Shown here piece after piece: positions 26,972 to 34,393 of a DNA stretch of 64,000 bases; position 1 is the stretch's first letter, and each line of letters opens with the position of its first letter. Under the pieces are notes generated by a model, which saw nothing but the letters and a program-made list of their open reading frames with translations, ran no database searches and was not told the DNA's origin. The translations under genes and the position numbers were made by a program. Source of the DNA: GCA-020343675 sp964462945 (lineage in GTDB: Bacteria; Planctomycetota; Phycisphaerae; Sedimentisphaerales; Anaerobacaceae); the NCBI GenBank assembly GCA_964462945.1, contig CAYWZW010000018.1:1-64000 (forward strand). The letters are read 5' to 3'.

Positions 26972-27891
26972 TCGTTGCTTCGATTTGCCTGGGGATGAAA
27001 ACTAAACTTGTCGCCCAAGACATTATTGAACCGTATGAGCATTACAGCTTTGTCTCAAACGAGTCTTCAGACAAATCTTATTCCGGCTTGGAGAAAAACG
27101 GCTCATTTTTCAGTTCTCTACTGTCATTTAACGACTGGCCGCGAGAAAAAAAGGTAATCGCGCTGAACGCGGCGACCGTGGGCGCCATCACGGCCGCTGG
27201 CGTCGCACGATGGGACTACGGCAGTCATGCGTTCCGCACGGCCAATGAGGGCGGGTTCGACAGTGACACCCCCTATGGGGGCGCGGACAAACTCGGGCAC
27301 GTCTTCACCTGCTACGCTCTGGCGAGTGTTTACAACCGGATCTACAAGGGCTGGGGCTATTCCGAGCACGACGCTATTCTGATGGGCGCAGCAAACAGCT
27401 GGCTGACGATGACACTGATCGAAATTGGCGACGGGTTTAGCGTGAGCGAGGGGTTCAGTTGGCAAGATGAAGTCATGAATACCCTCGGTGTGAGTATGGC
27501 TTATCTCCGCCATCGCGTCCCTGCTGTGCGGGAACGAGTGGATTTCCGCTGGGAGTGGTTTCCCTCGCCGTCCGTCCGCAGCGGGGAGCGTTTTGACGTT
27601 CTCACCGATTATTCCGGCCAGAAGTTCCTGCTCGCCTTCAAGCTCGACGGCTGGCTCCGAACGGGTAATCCTATCCTGAAGGCCACGGAGGTGCAGGTTG
27701 GTTACTACACGCGGGGCTATGTCTCCCGTGATGAGCTCCACTTCGATGGGCAGCATCGCTACGGCTATGTCGGCATCGGCCTGAACATGACTTACTTGCT
27801 GGACCAGCTCACCGGACACCGCGCGGGAGGGATTTTTGACTATATTCAGGTTCCCGGAACCTATATATCCTCGTCTTCGAAGTTGGACTGA
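26941..27891 (+). CDS. DUF2279 (YfiM-like) exported protein
   Basis: The TTG start at 26941 has GAAGGA about nine bases upstream and gives a signal sequence (MEVESYYWLLVVASICLGM). The family motif is clear: YGGADKLGHVFTCYALASV, then a histidine/aromatic-rich EHDAILMGAANSWL and DGFSVSEGFSWQDEVMNTLG. The last 130 residues look like beta strands ending with GYVGIGLNMTYLLDQ. About 317 residues, much longer than E. coli YfiM (about 107), like other long DUF2279 proteins. Function is unknown; position right after arnD and before a second arnT suggests an envelope role. Confidence 0.65.
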   Translation: MEVESYYWLLVVASICLGMKTKLVAQDIIEPYEHYSFVSNESSDKSYSGLEKNGSFFSSLLSFNDWPREKKVIALNAATVGAITAAGVARWDYGSHAFRTANEGGFDSDTPYGGADKLGHVFTCYALASVYNRIYKGWGYSEHDAILMGAANSWLTMTLIEIGDGFSVSEGFSWQDEVMNTLGVSMAYLRHRVPAVRERVDFRWEWFPSPSVRSGERFDVLTDYSGQKFLLAFKLDGWLRTGNPILKATEVQVGYYTRGYVSRDELHFDGQHRYGYVGIGLNMTYLLDQLTGHRAGGIFDYIQVPGTYISSSSKLD

Positions 27892-28013
27892 TCGCACCTT
27901 ACACAACGGAGGTATTTGAAGGTCTGGTTCGTATTTGATCGATCATACGGCGTACACAATAGATGAGACGTCGCTCAGAGGCCGGTGAAATTCAATGTGA
28001 TGAGTTTTGAACT

Positions 28014-29720
28014 ATGGCGAAAGTCACAACAGCTATATTCGCGTTATTCTTCCTACTCTACATCTTGCCGCTGGGTGCGCGGCCCATGGTGATTCCCGAC
28101 GAGACGCGGTACGCCGAGATCGGCAGAGAAATGGTTGAGACCGGGGACTGGGTCGTCCCTCGACTGAACGGATTGCGATACTTCGAAAAACCGATCCTCG
28201 GTCATTGGCTCCATGCATCGACTATTAAGCTGCTCGGTGCAAATGCCTTTGCAATACGTTTGCCTTCCGCTTTGGCGGTAGGACTATCGGCGCTTATGCT
28301 GTTCTTTCTTGTTCGCCGATTTACCGGCGACGCCTCAGCGGCGATAGTAGCAGCGTCCATCTTTCTAACATGTCTTGAAGTCTATGGTGTGGGAACTTTT
28401 TGTGTGCTGGACAGCATGTTTTCCATGCTCATCACGGCCTCGGTGATTGCCCTTTTCTTTGCCTTCATGGAGGCCCGTTTGTGGAGAAGAACGGTCTTTC
28501 TCATTGTTTCGGGCATTGCGTGCGGTCTGGCCTTTCTGACCAAGGGATTTCTGGCCCTTGTGATACCTATGATAGTCATCATCCCTTTCGTGTTCTGGCA
28601 AGGCCAGTTCAAAACCTTTCTCCGGACAGCCTGGGTGCCCCTCGTCACGACGGTTCTTGTCGGCCTTCCGTGGAGTGTCATGATTCACCTTCGGGAGCCC
28701 GATTTCTGGCACTACTTCTTCTGGGTCGAGCACGTCAACCGGTTCATTTCGCCTAACGGGGACCAGCATCCTTATCCTTTTTGGTTCTATATTCCTATCA
28801 TAATTGGAGGGGCGATGCCTTGGACGCTTCTTGTCGGTCCTGTCGTTCAAGGCCTGAGGCACACAGGCTGGAAGGATCCGATGATTCGGCTTGCCATCTG
28901 CTGGTTAGGACTGCCTTTTCTGTTCTTCTCCGCTTCGAGCGGCAAGCTTGGCACCTACATCCTGCCGTGCTTTCCGCCTCTTGCAATTCTCACAAGTACG
29001 GGCTTGCTGAAGTATTCTGCGGACGGAAAGAGAAAGGCCTTCACGGTGCCCGTGTATAGCCTGGCGGCGGTCGTAGCAGCACTTGTGATTCTTCTGATTT
29101 TGAACCATGCTATGCCTGCTGGCTCCAGGCTCTATGAACAACAAGAAACGTGGAAAGTGGTGCTTGTGACTATAGCTTTTCTGACATGGGTCTTGCTTCT
29201 GCTTTGTGCCGGCAGGGCAGCGGATTTCCGGAAGATGCTGGCGTATTTCGCCGTCAGCCCCGCCGTCTTCATGTTCTGCGTACACTTTGTCATACCCGGA
29301 CAATTGATGCAGAAGAAGACGCCGGGCGAATTCTTAAGGCAACATAAGCACAGGGTCAACCGAGATACCATCCTCGTCTCGGACAACTACCTCACGTCTG
29401 CTGTCTGTTGGAGTTACAAGCGCGATGATGTTCGTCTGCTCGGCAGGGCCGGCGAATTCGCGTATGGGCTCGCATACGACGACTCGAAGCACCGTCTGCT
29501 TGACATCGACCAGTTCAAAGATTTGATCGCGACGGATTCGGGAGAAGAGCGTATAGCTCTGATCACGAGCACCAAACGATACGTGGAATATAGGCAACTG
29601 CTGCCCAAACCCGTTTTCGAGGACATCGACCACGGCTTTGTGTTCGCCGAGTTTGCCGCGAGGAGTGCCTCGATTGCGGCGATACACGATCCTTCACCGT
29701 CACAACGCTGCCGACCTTAG
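28014..29720 (+). CDS. ArnT-like lipid A aminoarabinose transferase (GT83), copy 2
   Basis: 568 residues. The N-terminus is very close to classic ArnT: FFLLYILPLGARPMVIPDETRYAEI, then GLRYFEKPILGHWLHA, with the catalytic DETRYAE loop and the conserved FEKP. About twelve membrane helices and a soluble C-terminal domain ending near 568. The ribosome site before ATG 28014 is weak (GATGAG). It follows DUF2279 by 122 bases. Having two GT83 enzymes beside one Ara4N-P-undecaprenol pathway suggests two acceptor positions or two sugars. Confidence 0.85.
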   Translation: MAKVTTAIFALFFLLYILPLGARPMVIPDETRYAEIGREMVETGDWVVPRLNGLRYFEKPILGHWLHASTIKLLGANAFAIRLPSALAVGLSALMLFFLVRRFTGDASAAIVAASIFLTCLEVYGVGTFCVLDSMFSMLITASVIALFFAFMEARLWRRTVFLIVSGIACGLAFLTKGFLALVIPMIVIIPFVFWQGQFKTFLRTAWVPLVTTVLVGLPWSVMIHLREPDFWHYFFWVEHVNRFISPNGDQHPYPFWFYIPIIIGGAMPWTLLVGPVVQGLRHTGWKDPMIRLAICWLGLPFLFFSASSGKLGTYILPCFPPLAILTSTGLLKYSADGKRKAFTVPVYSLAAVVAALVILLILNHAMPAGSRLYEQQETWKVVLVTIAFLTWVLLLLCAGRAADFRKMLAYFAVSPAVFMFCVHFVIPGQLMQKKTPGEFLRQHKHRVNRDTILVSDNYLTSAVCWSYKRDDVRLLGRAGEFAYGLAYDDSKHRLLDIDQFKDLIATDSGEERIALITSTKRYVEYRQLLPKPVFEDIDHGFVFAEFAARSASIAAIHDPSPSQRCRP

Positions 29721-30250
29721 GCACTATCACAATTCAACTGTATTTGCCCACTCCACCATCTGCTGTCAACACGATTGAGAGCTGTCAAGATTGCCGGGTT
29801 GAATTGTGGACATCCTTTCTCCGGGAGGAGCAAGCGATGCCTTCTTTTGACGCACGGCAACAGCAGATGAGAGAGGAGCGTAAGATGCAGTATCTCCTTC
29901 GAAAACTCATGTCGCCATTTTGTCTCCAAAGATGCAGAATTTGGTGACTCACGAAGAATCCAAACATCAAATTCCCGCCGAAAAACGAATATTTTGCGGA
30001 AATTTTCAGCAAATTTCGGATTCAATGGCCGTTGCTCTCATCTTGCCAGGAAAATCAGGAAAAGAGAACGTGTCGTAAATAGGTATCCAGTTGAACCGCC
30101 TGGCTTGGGAGTTGAATGTTGGGTAATTTCTTTTCTCTTTTTACCGCATCTGCCTTTTCTGGCTGCGGTTCTCGTCTGAGGTGGCGTTAGCTCTGACCTT
30201 ATTCTAAAGTGTTAACTGCATCACAAGTCTTCACAAATGAAACACTTACG
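29721..30250. other. Mostly non-coding interval with one small frame
   Basis: 530 bases. The only frame with a ribosome site is ATG 29837-29947 (MPSFDARQQQMREERKMQYL, 36 residues, GGAGGA ten bases upstream), which I cannot identify. AT-rich text around 29950-30020 has no clear promoter or terminator. It separates arnT copy 2 from the truncated DUF72 gene and looks like decayed DNA. Confidence 0.4.
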
Positions 30251-30784
30251 TCAATTCTGCCGATTCCCTGCGAGAAATTTCTCACGCTCGGCCAAGATTT
30301 CATCTTTTTTCGACGGCATTTTCTTCTTGTTCAGATACTCGAACTGGAACATGACGGGCCCTATCTTGTCTCTCATCGGTTCGAGCGTCTCAAGAAAGCG
30401 GCTCAGTAGGTCCACGTCCAGGGAATGCGGGTTCGGGCGGTTCGCATAGCCCTTCAAGGCCGGGGGCTGTTTGGCGTAAAAGTGGGTCAGCGTTATGGAG
30501 TTTGGGACCTTGACTGTGAACAGGAAATCGTCCGGGACACTCTCTGTGTAGAGCTTCACCGTCTCTGAATCGGGCAGCTTGGCCCCCTGGGGAAATAGAC
30601 TCCCAAACCACTGGTCGATCTCGACGGTATTGAAGAATCTCGCGTAGTCTGTCAGGTAGGCGGCGGCAGCGTATCTCTTTTGCGGGTCATAGACGAGTCC
30701 TCTCCAGGAATCGTATTTCCACGAACACGTGCCAATTCTCAGGCAGGGCCGATACTGCTCTGGTATTTTCAGGTCGGAGATCAT
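30251..30784 (-). pseudogene. DUF72 (YecE-like) protein, C-terminally truncated
   Basis: The N-terminal portion is a typical DUF72 TIM-barrel: LRIGTCSWKYDSWRGLVY, FFNTVEIDQWFGSLF, DDFLFTVKVPNSITL and KIGPVMFQFEYL. Family members run to 240-290 residues; this frame stops at 177, and the last 20 residues (KKDEILAEREKFLAGNRQN) no longer look like the family. The missing half is not found in other frames downstream. It lies beside the second copy of the ~95-bp repeat, consistent with a break at an island junction. Confidence 0.6.
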
Positions 30785-31371
30785 TCGTCAAGCAGTCTCC
30801 AAGGCATAATCCGTACTCTCTGTAATATACTATCTCCCTGTCGATATCAGTTCGATATCTTTCGAGGCGAATCAGAATGTGTCGGGCTAAATCCCCCTCT
30901 GGTCCCCCTCGCGCACGCGCGGGCGCGCGTTACGGACGGTAAAAATTCATTTTCAGCCCAAAAACCACGCCAAGTATTAGGTTTTATTAGGTTCACCCCC
31001 CTATTGTAACCCGTGAAAAAAACGTGCTACTTGGCATCCGGTCTCGGAAGCGCGCCCATCCAGAGATTTTATCCCCCCTCCCCCCTTCAGAGGCTGAACA
31101 CTGGTCATGCAGGCCAGAGGTCATGCCCCAAGTGTTATCACTGGGTCACACCCCAGATGAAAGTATCGGTAAAAACGCACCGATCTCGGCAACATCATAT
31201 TGACCTCCTAACTATCAAGCAAGAACTCGTAAGAATTTAAAGTACTGTAAACAACAGCAGACCCGCGTTCAGTAGGTGATTTTTTCTTGCACGCCGGTGT
31301 CTTGGAGCATAGAATCCGGCATTGACGCTTTCGGGAGCAAACAACCAAAACCACAACGAAAGGGCACGAAA
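30785..31371. other. Gene-free interval containing repeat copy 2
   Basis: 587 bases. It carries the repeat at 30904-30993, CG-alternating and C-run tracts (CCCCCCTCCCCCC near 31071-31083) and no convincing frame. A promoter for the Gfo/Idh gene should be near the right end but is not obvious. Confidence 0.45.
30904..30993. repeat. Diverged ~90-bp repeat, copy 2
   Basis: Direct-orientation partner of 10638-10733: CCCTCGCGCACGCG, GGCGCGCGTTACGG, an A-rich block with TTTTCAGCCCA, then TTAGGTTTTATTAGG. The pair brackets the efflux, two-component and arn genes. Confidence 0.6.
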
Positions 31372-32718
31372 ATGATGAAAACCAACCTTGTTCCAAGACG
31401 CCAGTTCCTCAAATCGACCGCGGCCGCGGGAACCGGAATGCTCATTCTGCCCAGCGGGATGCTTCGCGGCGCCAACGCGCCAAGCAACAAGCTCAACGTC
31501 GCCATGATCGGCACCTGGGGCCGGGCCGATGCGCACTTCGACGAGATCTCGAGCGAGAACGTCGTGGCCCTGTGCGACGTGGACGAGAACCACATCGCCC
31601 ACGCCGCCGAGAAATTTCCGAACGCCAAGCACTACACCGATTGGCGCAAATGTCTCGAACAGAAGGACATCAATGCGGTCATCTGCTGCACGCCGGACCA
31701 TACGCACGCCTTCATCGGCAATTGGGCGTTGAATCGGGACCTGCACGTGTACATGGAAAAGCCCCTGGGCAACACCGTACAAGAAGCAAGATCGGTTCGC
31801 CTGAACTGGCTGAAGAAAAGGAACAAATTGGCGACGCAGGTCGGCACGCAGCGTCACGCCAAGCCGAACTTCGAGCGCGTTCGCGAGCTGATCAAGGATG
31901 GCGCAATTGGTGAATTGACCGATGCCTATGCCTGGGGCGATAGACAGATTCGCCGTTCGGGATACCCGCCGGCCAAAGGCGAGCCGCCCGCAAACCTCCA
32001 CTACGACCTGTGGATCGGGCCCTCGCCCTGGCACCCCTACAACCCCGAGTACTTCTCCCGCGAGCCCGGCATGAACTGCCTCTCGTGGAACATGTACTGG
32101 GATTTCGGCACCGGCCAGGTCGGGGACATGGGCAGTCATACGATCGACCTGGTCTGGAACGCGATTGATGCGGGTCTGCCGACGACGGCCGAAGGCGAAG
32201 GGGAAAAGTTCAATCCCGAAGTCACGCCCGTCGAGTTACACACCGCGTTCGATATTCCCGCAAACGACTGGCGCGGGCCCGTTCGCGTCCACTGGTACCA
32301 GGGCGGCATGATGCCAAGATCGCCGAGAGATTGGGTCGATCTGAAGAGGATCGGACATGGCGCGATGTTCAAGGGCACCAAGGGATACGTCATCTGTGAT
32401 TTCGATTCGCGGATTGTGCTGCCGTTCGGCGATGATGCGGACCTGACCTATTACAGGCGTCGGACGAAAGACGCGGTGATTCCGCCGCTGGGTCATTTCC
32501 AAAAGCAATGGGTCGATGCCTGCAAGGGCGATCTGAAGACGTCATGCGATTTCGATTACGGCGGCACGGCGATTGAGATGATGCTTCTGGGCATGGTGGC
32601 CTACCGCGTGGGCAAAAAGCTGGATTATGACGGCGCCGCCGGCCGCGTCACCAATAGCGCTGAGGCTAACGACCTGCTCAGCCGCCAGTATCGCCCCGGC
32701 TGGACCCTCAACGGATAA
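31372..32718 (+). CDS. Tat-exported Gfo/Idh/MocA family oxidoreductase
   Basis: NAD(P)-dependent sugar or sugar-acid oxidoreductase fold with a twin-arginine signal. I start at ATG 31372 (MMKTNLVPRRQFLKSTAAA), with AAAGGG seven bases upstream; the frame is open from 31276. The Rossmann start LNVAMIGTWGRAD, the ALCDVDEN acidic end, CTPDHTHAF and the catalytic-site EKPLGN motif are all present. The C-terminal domain has a GQVGDMGSHTIDL stretch. About 448 residues. Planctomycetes carry many such exported proteins, generally tied to glycan breakdown; the substrate here is unknown. Confidence 0.88.
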   Translation: MMKTNLVPRRQFLKSTAAAGTGMLILPSGMLRGANAPSNKLNVAMIGTWGRADAHFDEISSENVVALCDVDENHIAHAAEKFPNAKHYTDWRKCLEQKDINAVICCTPDHTHAFIGNWALNRDLHVYMEKPLGNTVQEARSVRLNWLKKRNKLATQVGTQRHAKPNFERVRELIKDGAIGELTDAYAWGDRQIRRSGYPPAKGEPPANLHYDLWIGPSPWHPYNPEYFSREPGMNCLSWNMYWDFGTGQVGDMGSHTIDLVWNAIDAGLPTTAEGEGEKFNPEVTPVELHTAFDIPANDWRGPVRVHWYQGGMMPRSPRDWVDLKRIGHGAMFKGTKGYVICDFDSRIVLPFGDDADLTYYRRRTKDAVIPPLGHFQKQWVDACKGDLKTSCDFDYGGTAIEMMLLGMVAYRVGKKLDYDGAAGRVTNSAEANDLLSRQYRPGWTLNG

Positions 32719-32828
32719 AGCAACAACCCGACGAAGCTCGTTCTTGTTCAGCATGGGCAACGAGTGCCTAAGGTACAAGTTGCCCATCCTGCGAGTTTTG
32801 GTGCCTATCCGCAGAACCGGGCGCTTTG

Positions 32829-32936
32829 GTCACTGACCTGACCGCCACCGTAGTCCCTGTCCCCAGCGCCGTTATTCTCGGTAGCATCGGTTTAGGCTTA
32901 GCAAGTTGGAAGCCGCGAAGGCGCAGAGAGTTGTAG
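32829..32936 (+). pseudogene. Remnant of a PEP-CTERM-like sorting signal
   Basis: The frame ending at TAG 32934-32936 reads VPVPSAVILGSIGLGLASW and then KPRRRREL. This is the proline-led, hydrophobic, arginine-tailed C-terminal sorting signal also seen intact at 34080-34162. No protein body precedes it in this frame beyond a short stretch, so it looks like the tail of a lost gene. Confidence 0.55.
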
Positions 32937-33072
32937 CAGTACCCCCAGAATCTCCCAGAGTAGCCATCAGAAGTCCTTCGCGATCACAAGATCGACGACC
33001 TCCCCTCGGAGAGTATCATGGGCCACATTTCTTGAGGTCGCGCTCTAAAGCGGCTCGCATGGCACTTCAGTC

Positions 33073-33102
33073 TTGACTTGAAGTGGCCAGACAAGCTATA
33101 AT
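33073..33102 (+). promoter_or_regulatory. Sigma-70-type promoter
   Basis: TTGACT (33073-33078), an 18-base spacer and a perfect TATAAT (33097-33102). A terminator begins only 24 bases after the -10 box. Confidence 0.65.
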
Positions 33103-33108
33103 CAACAC

Positions 33109-33180
33109 ATCAACTCAGCCTCTAAGCCCCTGCGGATATCTCGCTTTCTCGCCTCCCTCCGCTGCGCAGGGGCCTTTTTT
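33109..33180 (+). ncRNA. Candidate ~70-nt small RNA
   Basis: Runs from the predicted start after the TATAAT at 33097-33102 to the T-run of the terminator. The hairpin loop is C/U-rich and contains CCTCCCTCC, complementary to ribosome-binding sites, a feature of several known regulatory sRNAs. It has no coding potential. It could instead be a short attenuated leader. Confidence 0.4.
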
Positions 33181-33181
33181 C
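33126..33181 (+). terminator. Intrinsic terminator with large loop
   Basis: GCCCCTGCG (33126-33134) pairs with CGCAGGGGC (33165-33173) and is followed by six T residues. The 30-base loop is CT-rich. Confidence 0.65.
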
Positions 33182-33499
33182 TGAAAAATACGTAGTTACC
33201 ACAATAGAGAGGCTGCCCATTAATTTGATAAAATACAGGCTGCTAAAATGCGAGTGCGGAGGAAACTTCCCCAAGGCAAATCAAGTTTCCCCCACGAACG
33301 GTCAGCCGTTTGAAGGACGATTGCTGGGACCGGCTTAGCCACGGGAACATCCCGCCGGTGAGCCTTTGTTGCAGGGTTCGTTTAGACATGCGTACCCAGC
33401 GGCAAAGCAGATTCCCCCAAACACGGCATGAGGACCTTTCAGGGAGTTTCTGCGCTCAGATTCGCATTGAAACGTATGCTCTCGAAAAGGAGGACAACT
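33182..33499 (+). other. Long, probably structured leader of the PEP-CTERM gene
   Basis: About 300 bases without a credible gene. GGAAACTT/AAGTTTCC (33258-33293 region) and the nested ACCGGC...CGGGA-ACA-TCCCG...GCCGGT (near 33331-33358) could fold stably. A TAAAAT box near 33230 may be a -10. I do not recognise a riboswitch class. Confidence 0.35.
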
Positions 33500-34162
33500 G
33501 TGAAGAAGAAATTGACGATTGCTGCCATTGTACCGGTTCTTACTTTGCTCTGCGTGGCTGTGAAAGCTGGGCCGACCTACAGCTTCACCAATATAACAAA
33601 CAACAGTGCCTTTGATGCCGCAATTGGGGAAGCGCAGTTGTTTGTTGAAGTGACTGATTCAGGTGCCCAAGTAGAATTTACCTTTACGAATATGGGACCT
33701 GACGCTTCGTCAATGACCGACGTCTATTTCGACGACGGTATGCTACTGGGCATTGCTTCGATTACCAACACGCCGGGCCTTGTGGAATTCTCGCAATTTG
33801 CAGCCCCACCGGATCTGCCGGGCGGAAACAATGCTGCACCACCTTCTGTTACAACAGCCGGCTTTTCTGCCGACTCTGATCCGCCTACACAGCCTTTTGG
33901 TGTCAATCCAGGCGAATTTCTTGGAATTACATTTGATCTGCAAGCTGGCGGAGTCTTCGATGACATCGTCAGCGACCTCGCATCGGGTGCCCTCCGTATA
34001 GGCATCCACGTTCAGGGATACAGCAGTGGAGGCAGTGAGTCGTTCATCAACAATGGGATCGTCGATGGAGGTAACGGAGTCATTCCCGCTCCAGGAGCTG
34101 TGGTGTTGGGTTGCATCGGGGTGGGTGTGGTGAGCTGGCTTCGCAGACGCAGAACGCTGTAA
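33500..34162 (+). CDS. Secreted PEP-CTERM-type sorting-signal protein
   Basis: The start is GTG 33500, six bases after AAAAGGAGG, giving the signal peptide MKKKLTIAAIVPVLTLLCVAVKAG. The middle is a beta-rich, Asp/Thr/Gly-rich exported domain (about residues 25-190) of no recognised family. The C-terminus PAPGAVVLGCIGVGVVSWL followed by RRRRTL is the planctomycete variant of the exosortase sorting signal: a proline-led motif, a membrane span and a basic tail. Such proteins are exported, trimmed and displayed or released at the envelope. About 220 residues. It stands alone, with a long leader upstream. Confidence 0.8.
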   Translation: MKKKLTIAAIVPVLTLLCVAVKAGPTYSFTNITNNSAFDAAIGEAQLFVEVTDSGAQVEFTFTNMGPDASSMTDVYFDDGMLLGIASITNTPGLVEFSQFAAPPDLPGGNNAAPPSVTTAGFSADSDPPTQPFGVNPGEFLGITFDLQAGGVFDDIVSDLASGALRIGIHVQGYSSGGSESFINNGIVDGGNGVIPAPGAVVLGCIGVGVVSWLRRRRTL

Positions 34163-34322
34163 AGACATTTTGACAGATTCAGGTTGATGCAGGTCCGCAG
34201 GCTTGACGCTTGCGGCTCTGATATATGCCCCTGATTTCTCTATCAATCTCTCTTGGCAGCAGAGGCAGGGGCTTTCTTTCTGCGCCCAGCCTTGGTGATG
34301 GCCGAAGCGGCCCAAGAACAAC

Positions 34323-34357
34323 CGGGGCCCATACCGAATCACTCGGTACAGGCCCCG
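34323..34357 (-). terminator. Strong hairpin between convergent genes
   Basis: CGGGGCC...GGCCCCG enclosing TACCGA...TCGGTA. On the minus strand it is followed by GGTTGTTCTT, a weak U-rich tail, 37 bases past the end of the large secreted-protein gene. Confidence 0.4.
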
Positions 34358-34393
34358 AACAGATGCAAGCGCTGACGTCACTCCAGTGCGCCG

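Noticed and set aside
33240..33430. Possible cobalamin or c-di-GMP riboswitch before the PEP-CTERM gene
   Set aside because: The conserved cores (B12 box, or the GEMM CACGCACAGGGCAAACC-type core) could not be found; only generic hairpins remain.
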